64,000 nt of DNA, from positions 1-64,000 of the forward strand of contig DGVS01000006.1 in NCBI GenBank assembly GCA_002395065.1, given 5' to 3'. Both the position numbers and the translations under genes were made by a program. Origin of the DNA: Caryophanales bacterium UBA4278. GTDB lineage: Bacteria; Bacillota_I; Bacilli_A; RFN20; CAG-826. The notes beneath the pieces are model-generated. The model was given only the letters and a program-made list of their open reading frames with translations, had not been told where the DNA came from and made no database searches. The first letter of the stretch is position 1. Each line of letters begins with the position of its first letter. This document shows, piece after piece, positions 52,045 through 61,113 of the stretch.

Positions 52045-54363
52045 ATGAAAAAACGCTTTATTGTTTCGCTCTTAATATCCTTGATGACTGTATCTTTAGT
52101 TAGCTGTGGAAAAACTGATTCAACCGATCCAGAAGATCCACCAAAAAAAGAAGATAAAGATATCTCGATTATTTATACAACCGATGTTCACTGTGGCGTC
52201 GATAAAAATTTAGGCTATGCTAAAGTCGAGAATTATAAAAAGAACTTAGAAAAAACGAATTATGTCGCTTTAGTGGATGCTGGTGACTATTTACAAGGCG
52301 AATTCATTGGAGCCATCTCCAAAGGTGAATACATCATCGAAGTCATGAATGAGATGAAATATGACGTTGTTACATTAGGTAACCATGAATTTGACTATGG
52401 TATTGATTTCCTAAAAGATCGATTAACTCAATACAAAGGAGATGTTGTCTCTTGTAATTTCTCTTATATCGGAAATAAAGAGAATAAATTAAATATGGTT
52501 CGACCATACGTCATTAAAGAGTATGGAAATAGAAAGGTTGGTTTTGTTGGCATAACCACTCCAAAAACATTAACACAATCAGATCCAAAAACATTTATCG
52601 AAGATGGCAATGTTGCCTATAGTTTTGGTGCAGATACGGTCGAGAACTTCTATAGTGTAATTCAAAACAATATTGACCAATGTAAAGCTAGCGGAGCGGA
52701 TTACGTCATTGCCTTATCACACTTAGGTAGTCCAGATTCATTCTCCCCATTTAGTTCGATTGATGTCATTTCACACACAAATGGTGTGACTGCCTTTTTA
52801 GATGGTCATAGTCATACCGATTTACCTTGGACTATCAAGAAAAATAAAGATAACGTTGATACATTACTTGTTGATACTGGTTATAAATTAAATGAATTTG
52901 CTTCTTTAACCATTTCAAAAGAAGGGACAATCAGTCACGAATTCATCACCGAATACGAAGAAAAAGATCAACACATTGATGAATTCGTTGCCTCAATTAA
53001 TGCCAAAGCAGAAGAAGAGGGAAGTAAAGTTGTGGCAAACATTGATATCGATTTAGAAGGCGAAAAAAACTTTGTTAGAACTAGAGAAGCGCAAATTGGT
53101 GATTTAATCGCTGATGCCTACCGTTATTATGGAGAATCCGATATCGCTCTTGTTAATGGTGGAGGTATTAGAGATAGCCTGAAGAAAGGCGATGTTACCT
53201 ATGAACAAATCATGAATGTTCATCCTTTTGGTAACTCTTTAATGAAAAAGAAAACAACTGGAGCCAAGATTCGTGATTATCTAGAATTCACTTCAATGAA
53301 AGTTACTGATGTACCTCGAGAGAACCAATTTGGCGCTTTTGCCCAGGTTTCTGGACTCAAATACAGTATCGATACAACAATTCCAAGTAGTGTAGTAACC
53401 ACAACAAGTGGCGAGTTTGTTAGTGTCGATGGAGAAAGAAGAGTTAAAGACATTAAAGTCTTAGAAAATGACACTTATGTTGATTTAGTTGATACCAAAG
53501 AATACACAGTTGCCTCACACGACTTCTTATTATCTAGTGGTGGTGATGGAGCAAACTTATTCGTTAACGATGAAGTTCTTGCTACACCAGTCTTATTTGA
53601 TTATGAAGTTTTAATTAACTACATCGTTGATGTTTTACATGGTCAACTCGCATCTAAATATTCAAAAGTTGATAACCGCATTATTATTGAGCCTGCTGGT
53701 GGAGAAGAAGGAAACGTGATCACTATCAGTAAAGACATGCTTTATCACGCTAAATTAGAAGATTATCGTCACCCAAAAGATAAAGAATACGGCAGTGAAG
53801 GAGTCGATAAGAAATTCACCATTGATGTTGGCAATGGCCGTAAAATTGATGGAGTTATTCTCTTTAGAGATTGCTCTTACCAATTCGTTGGAAACACCTT
53901 ACTAGATGTGTTTGGCATTAATAATAAAACTTATAACGATCAACCATATAACTTCAATGTTGTCTTCTTTTTAAAGGATATGGTTGGATTTTCGATTAAC
54001 TATACCGCTCACTCCACAATTTATAACTGGATCGAACAAGAAATAAAATTCGGATCCGTTGATAGTGATGATCTTTATACTGGTTTATCTACTGTTCCTT
54101 ATGAATGGATTGTTGAAAAAGCCGGCGGCGGTTATGGCACTCGTCTCTTTCCGGGTGGCGATAAAGCACGCGGTAATTATTTCACGATTAACCCAGAAAC
54201 TGGTCCAGACACCGAGACTAGATACTATTCTCATCAAATATATGATGATGTATGCAATGTCGTCGGATTCAATGTAGTGAATTATGAGACCGAACAAATC
54301 GGAGCAAGAGGTCAATTAGATTTTCATATAAATTCACTTACATTTACATATCAAAACGCATAA
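52045..54363 (+). CDS. 5'-nucleotidase / 2',3'-cyclic phosphodiesterase lipoprotein (UshA/YfkN-like)
   Basis: A 772-residue lipoprotein (lipobox SLVSCGK). Residues 35-300 form the metallophosphoesterase domain: IIYTTDVHCG, ALVDAGDYLQGEF, VTLGNHEFDYG, ALSHLGSP and FLDGHSHTDLP. Residues 330-540 are the 5'-nucleotidase C-terminal domain (ADAYRYYGESDIALVNGGGIRDSL; VASHDFLLSSGGDG). About 190 extra residues at the end are unassigned. It would dephosphorylate extracellular nucleotides at the surface, feeding nucleoside salvage. It shares its promoter design with the two B-repeat lipoproteins. Confidence 0.9.
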   Translation: MKKRFIVSLLISLMTVSLVSCGKTDSTDPEDPPKKEDKDISIIYTTDVHCGVDKNLGYAKVENYKKNLEKTNYVALVDAGDYLQGEFIGAISKGEYIIEVMNEMKYDVVTLGNHEFDYGIDFLKDRLTQYKGDVVSCNFSYIGNKENKLNMVRPYVIKEYGNRKVGFVGITTPKTLTQSDPKTFIEDGNVAYSFGADTVENFYSVIQNNIDQCKASGADYVIALSHLGSPDSFSPFSSIDVISHTNGVTAFLDGHSHTDLPWTIKKNKDNVDTLLVDTGYKLNEFASLTISKEGTISHEFITEYEEKDQHIDEFVASINAKAEEEGSKVVANIDIDLEGEKNFVRTREAQIGDLIADAYRYYGESDIALVNGGGIRDSLKKGDVTYEQIMNVHPFGNSLMKKKTTGAKIRDYLEFTSMKVTDVPRENQFGAFAQVSGLKYSIDTTIPSSVVTTTSGEFVSVDGERRVKDIKVLENDTYVDLVDTKEYTVASHDFLLSSGGDGANLFVNDEVLATPVLFDYEVLINYIVDVLHGQLASKYSKVDNRIIIEPAGGEEGNVITISKDMLYHAKLEDYRHPKDKEYGSEGVDKKFTIDVGNGRKIDGVILFRDCSYQFVGNTLLDVFGINNKTYNDQPYNFNVVFFLKDMVGFSINYTAHSTIYNWIEQEIKFGSVDSDDLYTGLSTVPYEWIVEKAGGGYGTRLFPGGDKARGNYFTINPETGPDTETRYYSHQIYDDVCNVVGFNVVNYETEQIGARGQLDFHINSLTFTYQNA

Positions 54364-54441
54364 ATCTTTAGGTTTTGCTCGTAATTTTTAATTAAAAATA
54401 AAATACATTTAGCTAACAAAACAACAATCATTGGAGGATAA

Positions 54442-55503
54442 ATGATGAAATTCTCAAAGAAACATTTCATTGTCGGTTTAATCGGCAATCTTCTGGTATG
54501 CACTCTTGGCCTCACTGGAATCATTATGCTTATGCTAGAAAATAGCAACCTGGCTGAAACGATGAAATATTTCACAACTCTATCAAATGTTTTAGTAACA
54601 CTTTGTTCGTTTGTGAATTTAATTTTGTATGCGGTCTCTATTGCCAAGAAGAAAAACTACATTAAAGAATTCTTTCAAGTGACGAAATTAATCGCAGTGG
54701 TGGCGGTAGCAATTACATTCACTATTGTGATTGTCTTTTTATCACCAAACAACTCAACCGGATTTGATTTGTTCGCCGGATCACAATTATTCCTACATGT
54801 CATTGTTCCAATTGTCGCAGTATTCTCATTCATTTTTCTTGAATATCAAACAAAGATTCGATTTCGTTTCTTCTATTTCCCAATCTTCTTTGCTCTAGCT
54901 TATGGAGCGTTTTATATCTCATATGCTTTCTTAGCTCCAAAAGGTGCGGAGATTGACTGGTATGGATTTATGTTTGAAGTTGGTTCAAGAATCGCCCCAG
55001 CTGATTTATCCAAATTTACATTAGGCCAATTCTTACTCTTCCTTGGTGAATCTCTTGGTGGAGGGGTTGCCTTTGGATTTGTTTTCTGGCTACTTAACAA
55101 AATCATGAATCTTGTTTTTATTGGCTACACAATCTCTCCTGAAGAAGTTGAAGAATTAAACGAAACAATTGAAGAAGAAGCATCTAAAGAACTCGATGTT
55201 GAAAAAGAAAAAGAAGGGGAAATTGCAGAAAAATCGCCTGCAAAACCTTCATCTATTGAAAAAACAAAAACGAAAAAGACCGTTAATTATAATCCAAATA
55301 AATATAAAGATGGCATTCGTGTTTATCACATTGCTCGAAGCAAGTTTATTTCTCGCCATTGGCAGGTTAAACTCGCCGGCGGAGAAAAGGCGATTAAGAT
55401 ATTCCCAACCCAAGCTGAGGCAATTTGTTATGCGAAAGACTTGGTGAAAAAACAAGGCGGATCAATTCGTATCCACTCGATGAAAGGCCAATTAAGAAAA
55501 TAA
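54442..55503 (+). CDS. Six-helix membrane protein with C-terminal DUF2188 domain
   Basis: A 353-residue protein. About six hydrophobic helices cover residues 8-235, followed by a charged Glu/Lys linker (ELNETIEEEASKELDVEKEKEGE). The C-terminal 65 residues match DUF2188: RVYHIARSKFISRHWQVKL and FPTQAEAICYAKDLVKKQGG, then IRIHSMKGQLRK. DUF2188 is normally a stand-alone small domain; fusion to a membrane protein is notable. TTGGAGG is the ribosome site. Function unknown. Confidence 0.75.
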   Translation: MMKFSKKHFIVGLIGNLLVCTLGLTGIIMLMLENSNLAETMKYFTTLSNVLVTLCSFVNLILYAVSIAKKKNYIKEFFQVTKLIAVVAVAITFTIVIVFLSPNNSTGFDLFAGSQLFLHVIVPIVAVFSFIFLEYQTKIRFRFFYFPIFFALAYGAFYISYAFLAPKGAEIDWYGFMFEVGSRIAPADLSKFTLGQFLLFLGESLGGGVAFGFVFWLLNKIMNLVFIGYTISPEEVEELNETIEEEASKELDVEKEKEGEIAEKSPAKPSSIEKTKTKKTVNYNPNKYKDGIRVYHIARSKFISRHWQVKLAGGEKAIKIFPTQAEAICYAKDLVKKQGGSIRIHSMKGQLRK

Positions 55504-55614
55504 AACACAAAAAACTTGGAATATTTGAAAGGTACTCCAAATCCTAGACATTAGGAAAGGGTACTTTTCATTATGCACAATCGGGATCCGGTTTTTATAT
55601 TTATTAGATGAGAA

Positions 55615-56892
55615 TTACTTTTTGGCGACAACAAAGAAAATGCCAAGTGTTAAGAAATATTTCCCATTTTCATATGCTTCGTGATATTGCGGATATTTCT
55701 CTTTGTATTGTTTAAACTTTTCGTATGCTTTAATGTTATTAAAATACGATTCATCACTAACAACCCATAAATTGGAATTAAAGTACATGTCCCAGATTGT
55801 TTCTTTAAATTTTCCATTGAAGTCAATGGACGTAATGGTGGTAGATTTAACCTCAATATTCGAGTATCCGCAATCACTAAGATAGCTTGGAATTTTTCTT
55901 GCGCAGTGTCGATCACCAGATTCATAAGAATGATCCCAGATGTAGTATGCATCATGGAAGAATTCATCGTCTGGATAGGCAACATTCATTCCGTCATCTT
56001 CATCAATAATGAATATTAATCCATCATCTTTTAAAAACTGACGAAGTCTAGTTAAGGCCTTCTTTGGATATAGAAGATGAAGAATGACACAGGAGATATG
56101 AATTAAATCAAAACCTTCTAGGTTTTTTTCTTTTAAATATGCAGATATTTTCTCTTCAAATTCATCCGCTAAAATGTCTGCACAAATAAACGAAGTCTTT
56201 TGATCCTTAAAACGTTTGTTAGCGAGCTCAATTTTCTTGTTATCGATATCAAATCCAAGTAAATAGGAATAGTTTCTCTCTTTGAACTTTTTCACGGTAT
56301 TTGCACCATCGCTACAACCAACATCAAGGATGGCTGGTTCGTTTAGTTCAGTAAAGATTTCATCTAAATATTTATTCCCGTATGAGTTATATAAATCGTT
56401 TTGCTTATCTAAACGAACAACTTCGAGATTACTTTGTGCGGAATAAATCGACTGACTTGTTCCGCCTTCTTCAAAGGTTATATCGAGTTGATCAAAGAGT
56501 TTCTTCAAAAACTCTGTTAGGTCTTTGTAATCCGCAATATTTAACCAGTTAAAACTACCTAAAAGAAGGAACATCATATCTTCTTCGTCTTCGCTTAAAG
56601 GGCTAATAATAACTGGTAGAATCTTAAATTCCGGATCTCTTTTTCGTTGGATTAAAGCACGGTTAATTTCGTTTTTAACCATGATTGAGTTCACGCTATT
56701 AGAGGATAATAAAACAACAAATGATTTCGAGGACTTAATTCCTTTATTAATTTCTTCTAAGTAAACTTGTTTGCTGTTATTTGTTTGATACCAAACAGGT
56801 ACCTTAAAAGATGTAATTGCATTAACAATCTTATCAACCTGTTTTCGATCAGCGTTGCTAAAAGAAACAAAAATATCAAATGGTTTATCCAT
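55615..56892 (-). CDS. TIR domain-SAM methyltransferase fusion
   Basis: A 425-residue soluble protein. Residues 4-140 form a TIR-type domain: box 1 FDIFVSFSNADR, then KSFVVLLSSNSVNSIMVKNE with Glu75 at the position of the catalytic Glu of NAD-cleaving TIR domains (compare WVHKE in SARM1). Residues 165-425 are a class I methyltransferase: motif I ILDVGCSDGANTV, LGFDIDNKKIELA, and FDLIHISCVILHLLYP as motif IV. The start at 56892 is set by AGAGGT upstream; the ATG at 56919 lacks a ribosome site. TIR domains act in immunity by NAD+ cleavage or as scaffolds. Divergently transcribed from the aquaporin gene; substrate of the methyltransferase unknown. Confidence 0.83.
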   Translation of the reverse strand: MDKPFDIFVSFSNADRKQVDKIVNAITSFKVPVWYQTNNSKQVYLEEINKGIKSSKSFVVLLSSNSVNSIMVKNEINRALIQRKRDPEFKILPVIISPLSEDEEDMMFLLLGSFNWLNIADYKDLTEFLKKLFDQLDITFEEGGTSQSIYSAQSNLEVVRLDKQNDLYNSYGNKYLDEIFTELNEPAILDVGCSDGANTVKKFKERNYSYLLGFDIDNKKIELANKRFKDQKTSFICADILADEFEEKISAYLKEKNLEGFDLIHISCVILHLLYPKKALTRLRQFLKDDGLIFIIDEDDGMNVAYPDDEFFHDAYYIWDHSYESGDRHCARKIPSYLSDCGYSNIEVKSTTITSIDFNGKFKETIWDMYFNSNLWVVSDESYFNNIKAYEKFKQYKEKYPQYHEAYENGKYFLTLGIFFVVAKK

Positions 56893-56981
56893 AATATAGA
56901 CCTCTATATTGTTAATCATAACAAAAAGCGAGAATTATATGTATAACATTGTTATAATATTGATATAAAGGAGATTTTTAT

Positions 56982-57695
56982 ATGTTTAAAAAACTTATTG
57001 CTGAATTCTTCGCAACAATGATCCTTGTCCTCGTTGGTTGTGGTGTTGCAATTGGTGTTGGATGCGCTGATACAGGTGGCATTGTTGCTACAGCAGCTGC
57101 ATTTGGCGTTTCAATTGTTATCTTAGCCTACACAGTTGGCCAAATCAGTGGTGGACACGCTAATCCAGCCGTATCTCTTGCTATGGCTATTCGTGGAGAC
57201 ATTACCTGGAAAGAATTCTGCGGCTATGTTTGTGCCCAAGTTTGTGGCGCTTTAGTTGGTAGTGGAATCCTTGCGCTAATGTTCTTCACCGTCAAAGCTA
57301 CCGGAAACAACTCTTTAGATAACATCGCTTATCATGCTGCTAGCGGAGAATACACCTTCGGTGTTGTTGCTTTAGGCTTACTTGCTGAAGTTGTCTTGAC
57401 CTTCTTATTTGTCTTAGCTGTCTTAGGTGCAACAAGTAAGAAAGAACATGGACATGCGACAGGAATCATTATTGGTTTAGCCTTATTTGGTGTTCACCTC
57501 TTAGGCATTCCATTAACTGGTACTTCTGTTAACCCAGCTCGTGCATTAAGCGCGATTATCTTTAGAATGTTTGATAGTTCTGCTAATGCCGGTCACTTAG
57601 CATTAACATTAATTGCTGTGATTGTTGGACCACTCGTTGGTGCTGCTCTTGCTGCTTACCTTTGGAAAGCACTTAAAGGAAAAGAAGAAAAATAG
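56982..57695 (+). CDS. Aquaporin (MIP family)
   Basis: A 237-residue channel with six helices and both NPA motifs: GGHANPAVSLAMAI and GTSVNPARALSAI. The spacing and compact length favour a water channel of AqpZ type over the longer glycerol facilitators. AAGGAGAT is the ribosome site, and TATAAT at about 56954 the -10. A terminator follows. Confidence 0.92.
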   Translation: MFKKLIAEFFATMILVLVGCGVAIGVGCADTGGIVATAAAFGVSIVILAYTVGQISGGHANPAVSLAMAIRGDITWKEFCGYVCAQVCGALVGSGILALMFFTVKATGNNSLDNIAYHAASGEYTFGVVALGLLAEVVLTFLFVLAVLGATSKKEHGHATGIIIGLALFGVHLLGIPLTGTSVNPARALSAIIFRMFDSSANAGHLALTLIAVIVGPLVGAALAAYLWKALKGKEEK

Positions 57696-57729
57696 TAATT
57701 ATCCACGAATTGCTGGATAAAATTATAAG

Positions 57730-57759
57730 AATTGTGTCGTTATTGCGGCACAATTTTTA
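57730..57759 (+). terminator. Terminator after the aquaporin gene
   Basis: AATTGTGTCG pairs with CGGCACAATT using one G-U pair, then TTTTAT. Confidence 0.85.
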
Positions 57760-57806
57760 TTTAAAAAAGTATTTATAAATGTATATACAATTTATATAAT
57801 AGAGTG

Positions 57807-58286
57807 ATGAACAAAGATAATTGCTTATACATACGTGTTTCTTCTGATTTAAAAGAAGCATTTCAAAAGGTTGTTGAAAAAGAAGGTTTTAATGTCTCTG
57901 AAACAATTGAGGCATTGATGAAAGATGTTGTTCATCGTGGTCGCGTACCAAGTTACATGCGGCAAAAAATGAAACCACATAAGCAACAAGTTATTAACAT
58001 TCCAGAGATTAAAAAATGCCTAGATAATGTTTTATTTAAGATGAAAAACGTAAAGAGGGCGTCTCTTTTTGGTTCATATGCAACAGGTGAAGCAACCGCA
58101 AAAAGCGACATTGATATTTATCTCGAAGTTGATGAAGGATTTAATTTGTTTGATCAGACATCAATCGAAGTAGCATTAAAAGAGACACTCAAGAAAGATG
58201 TGGATGTAATTACAGGAAGTAATGACAAAGCATTTTTAGACCATGTGAATCGAACAAAGATTATTTTGTATGAACGAAGGTCATGA
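57807..58286 (+). CDS. RHH domain-MNT nucleotidyltransferase fusion
   Basis: A 159-residue protein. Residues 1-45 resemble a RelB/DinJ-type ribbon-helix-helix DNA-binding domain (CLYIRVSSDLKEAFQKVVEKE, GFNVSETIEALM). Residues 70-155 form a minimal nucleotidyltransferase: SLFGSYATGEATAKSDIDIYLE, with GSx(10)DxD catalytic residues. MNT proteins usually act as antitoxins AMPylating a HEPN toxin, but no HEPN gene follows. TATAAT at 57795-57800 ends six bases before the ATG, which predicts a leaderless mRNA. The GTG at 57804 is less likely as start. Confidence 0.78.
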   Translation: MNKDNCLYIRVSSDLKEAFQKVVEKEGFNVSETIEALMKDVVHRGRVPSYMRQKMKPHKQQVINIPEIKKCLDNVLFKMKNVKRASLFGSYATGEATAKSDIDIYLEVDEGFNLFDQTSIEVALKETLKKDVDVITGSNDKAFLDHVNRTKIILYERRS

Positions 58287-58306
58287 TTGTTCTTTAGAAT
58301 TGAAAT

Positions 58307-58344
58307 AAAAACAACCAGTTATTGAGGGTTTGCTGGTTGTTTTT
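58307..58344. terminator. Bidirectional terminator between RHH-MNT and uracil permease genes
   Basis: AAAAACAACCAG and CTGGTTGTTTTT form a strong stem with A/T runs on both sides. It overlaps the last codons of the uracil permease gene (stop at 58319). Confidence 0.88.
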
Positions 58345-59725
58345 GTTCATCGACATTTGTCGTATCGGGTTCTACTGCAACTTTTTTCTTTGGAGAAACG
58401 TGCGTTATCACATTTACTAGAACTCCAACAATTAGAGAACATGCGATTGTCGGTAATTCAAACCCATAGAGGTTAATAACCATTCCGCCAATACCTGTCA
58501 CAAAGATGGCAGAAACAATAAAGATATTTCGTTGGTCATTGAGGTTAACTGACTTAAGCACTCTAAGACCGCTTGAAGCAATGTAACCATATAGAGCGAT
58601 TGATAACCCGCCAATAATACAACTTGGAATTGTTTGGAAAAATGTCATTAGTGGGCCAAAGAAAGAAATGGCGATTCCTAAGCATGATGTCACAACAATT
58701 GTGATAATAGATGCATTCTTCGAGAACGCGACACACGAAATAGATTCTCCATATGTTGTATTTGGACATCCGCCAAAGAAAGCACCAACCATCGAACCAA
58801 CGCCATCACCCATTAAAGTGCGGTGCAAACCTGGATCTTTAAGTAAATCTTTTTCAATAATGAAGGATAAGTTTTTATGATCGGCGATGTGCTCGGCAAA
58901 AACAGCAAATGATAATGGGACATAAAGTAAGGCAATTGTTCCAAAGTATTTCCAAAGTGTTCCTGTTTCAGCAAAGTCTTTAAATGCTTGTCCAAAATGA
59001 AGGAATGAGAAATCTGGAATCCATTTAATATTCTCCATCGGAGAAAAATCAATCACTCTTAATGCGTCAGTACCTGTAGCGTTACCAATTACGGTTAATA
59101 TTGCAGTAATGATATATGCAAGAAAAACAGCAATGATTAAAGGAACCAAACGAAGGAATCCTTTAGTATGTGTGGCAATAACAACAATAAAGCATAAAGT
59201 CATTAAGCCAATAGCAGTGCATAGTAACGGTGAAGCAACACTAACACCATTAACAATCACGTTACCTTTATAAAGGTTATTAATGGCGTTTGGGGCTAAT
59301 GTTAAACCAATTAATGAGACAATTGGACCAATAATAACTGGCGGCATAACCTTACTAATCCAGTTAGTTCCTGTATATTTAACAACGATTGATAAAATGA
59401 CATAAACAAGTCCGGCTAATGTGGCACCAAGAACAACACCAAAGTAACCAATTGCTGCAGATGCTGCCCCAGCAAACGCGGCAATCATCGAACCTAAATA
59501 GGTAAATGAAGAGCCTAAGAAAACAGGTGATTTAAATTTGGTTATTAGTAGATATACTAATGTTCCTAAACTAGCACCAAATAAAGCAGCACTTTGACTA
59601 AGTCCATGCCCAACGATTAGTGGAAGTGTAATCGTGCCAGCAATAATAGCTAATAATTGTTGAAAGGCAAATATAATTAATCGTCCTAAGGACGGTTTAT
59701 CGTTGACTTGATATAACATTTGCAT
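58319..59725 (-). CDS. Uracil/xanthine permease (NCS2 family, UraA-like)
   Basis: A 468-residue transporter with about 14 helices. It has the NCS2 segments TLPLIVGHGLSQSAALFGASLGTL, FAVFAEHIADHKNL (with the conserved Glu-His of UraA) and the signature NTTYGESISCVAFSKNASI. Uracil uptake fits the pyrimidine genes elsewhere in the window. There is no ribosome site; TATAAT (59741-59736) lies ten bases before the ATG at 59725, giving at most a 4-base leader. Met at 59719 is an alternative start. Confidence 0.88.
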   Translation of the reverse strand: MQMLYQVNDKPSLGRLIIFAFQQLLAIIAGTITLPLIVGHGLSQSAALFGASLGTLVYLLITKFKSPVFLGSSFTYLGSMIAAFAGAASAAIGYFGVVLGATLAGLVYVILSIVVKYTGTNWISKVMPPVIIGPIVSLIGLTLAPNAINNLYKGNVIVNGVSVASPLLCTAIGLMTLCFIVVIATHTKGFLRLVPLIIAVFLAYIITAILTVIGNATGTDALRVIDFSPMENIKWIPDFSFLHFGQAFKDFAETGTLWKYFGTIALLYVPLSFAVFAEHIADHKNLSFIIEKDLLKDPGLHRTLMGDGVGSMVGAFFGGCPNTTYGESISCVAFSKNASIITIVVTSCLGIAISFFGPLMTFFQTIPSCIIGGLSIALYGYIASSGLRVLKSVNLNDQRNIFIVSAIFVTGIGGMVINLYGFELPTIACSLIVGVLVNVITHVSPKKKVAVEPDTTNVDEQKQPANPQ

Positions 59726-59766
59726 AGCGAAAAAAATTATATCACTCGTTAGATATTTATCTAGAA

Positions 59767-60498
59767 TTAAATATGGAGTTGGGAGAAGACCTCTCCAACA
59801 GGTTCGTTAATTTCTAATGTGGCTGAATCAGCAGGTAGATATAGTGGTTCTTTGTTAATTACAACGATATGTTTTCCACGGAAATAGTTCACTAATCCCG
59901 CAGCGGGATAAACTCTTAATGAAGTGCCAGCAATGATTAAAAGATCAGCACTCGAAATAGCCTCAATTGATTGACGCAACACATCTTGGTCCAATCCTTC
60001 TTCGTATAAGACTACATCTGGTTTGATTAATCCTCCGCATTTTGGGCAATGTGGAGTTCCCTTTAATTTCATAATGTCTTCAAGAGAATAATGCTCTCCG
60101 CAGTTTAAACAAGTGTTGTGGTGGATTGATCCATGAAGTTCTAAAACATTCTTACTTCCAGCAAGCTGATGAAGACCATCAATATTTTGCGTTATCACCG
60201 TCAATTCTCGGTTATTTTCAAGTTTTGCAAGGAATTTATGAGCAGCGTTCGGCTTTACGCCTTTTGGCACCATGAACTCTTTGTAGAACTCATAAAAAGT
60301 ATCTGTGTGTGAGAAGAAATAAGTATGAGATAGCATCTCTTCATAACTTGTTCCGTACTTACTATGGAGATGATATAAACCATCTTTACTTCGGAAGTCC
60401 TTTATCCCGCTTTCAGTGGATACGCCAGCTCCGCCAAAGAAAACAATTCTTTTAGAGGAATTTATTAAATTTTGAAGTGTTTCAATCTTAGAATCCAT
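59767..60498 (-). CDS. NAD-dependent protein deacylase (sirtuin, CobB/SrtN-like)
   Basis: A 243-residue sirtuin. NAD-binding motifs are FFGGAGVSTESGIKDFRS and VITQNIDGLHQLAG, the catalytic His is in ELHGSI, and the four zinc cysteines are in TCLNCGEHY and HCPKCGG. The substrate loop IIAGTSLRVYPAAG is typical. It removes acyl groups from lysines using NAD+. It is the stand-alone housekeeping size, without fusion domains. Confidence 0.94.
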   Translation of the reverse strand: MDSKIETLQNLINSSKRIVFFGGAGVSTESGIKDFRSKDGLYHLHSKYGTSYEEMLSHTYFFSHTDTFYEFYKEFMVPKGVKPNAAHKFLAKLENNRELTVITQNIDGLHQLAGSKNVLELHGSIHHNTCLNCGEHYSLEDIMKLKGTPHCPKCGGLIKPDVVLYEEGLDQDVLRQSIEAISSADLLIIAGTSLRVYPAAGLVNYFRGKHIVVINKEPLYLPADSATLEINEPVGEVFSQLHI

Positions 60499-60582
60499 AT
60501 TTTAATTTTAACTCATACGCACTTAGATAGTAAAAAAGAGCGCAATGAGTTAAAATATTTTTAACAAAAGGAAGATAAAAAT

Positions 60583-61023
60583 ATGAAACCAAAACATCGT
60601 GCATGTATCGATAACTTCTTAAGCATGCCTAAAGACACACGTAATAAATACGCAGATCGACACCTTTGGAAAGTCATCGCACTTCTTAGAGAAAGAGGAT
60701 ACACGGTCGCTAAAATTCACCAAACAATCCTTGGTATTTTCCGTTTCTTTGTCTCTGCTGACTTAAGCTGCGACCAAGGAGAATTAGAATTATATAAAAC
60801 TCTTACTGGCACTTATTACACCAATGACCAATTCTTCTCTTTGACCAATCATGGAAAAAAAGAAGAATTTGTTCAAAATACCTTAAAGTGGATGCACGGA
60901 TTAAGTGATGAACTCTTTACTGAAATCTTCACCATTGGCGGTTACATCATGACTGCTGACGGAATATTGCGTCCTGAAGAGGAAAAACTAATCGAACTCG
61001 TTGAATCATATCGTCCAGAGTAA
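60583..61023 (+). CDS. TerB-like helical protein, hypothetical
   Basis: A 146-residue, mostly helical cytoplasmic protein. The C-terminal FTIGGYIMTADGILRPEEEKLIELVE resembles a TerB-type repeat (xADGxxxxxExxLI), suggesting a TerB-like fold, but the similarity is short. AAAAGGAAGAT is the ribosome site. Function unknown. A strong terminator follows, so it is a single-gene unit. Confidence 0.62.
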   Translation: MKPKHRACIDNFLSMPKDTRNKYADRHLWKVIALLRERGYTVAKIHQTILGIFRFFVSADLSCDQGELELYKTLTGTYYTNDQFFSLTNHGKKEEFVQNTLKWMHGLSDELFTEIFTIGGYIMTADGILRPEEEKLIELVESYRPE

Positions 61024-61042
61024 ATTAAATCATATCTTAACA

Positions 61043-61076
61043 AGGATGTTTAATAATTATTAAACATTCTTTTTTA
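61043..61076 (+). terminator. Terminator after the TerB-like gene
   Basis: AGGATGTTTAAT pairs with ATTAAACATTCT (one mismatch) around a four-base loop; TTTTTT follows. Confidence 0.88.
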
Positions 61077-61113
61077 TTGTTTTCAAACATGAAAAACAAT
61101 GTAAAATAAAGAT

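Noticed and set aside
56893..56919. Upstream start for the TIR-methyltransferase gene
   Set aside because: No ribosome site precedes ATG 56919, while AGAGGT precedes ATG 56892, and the TIR box starts right after it.
59767..60498. Sirtuin as a defence effector (Thoeris or DSR type)
   Set aside because: It is the stand-alone deacylase size with a zinc ribbon and no SLOG or extra domain, so housekeeping deacylation is the simpler reading.
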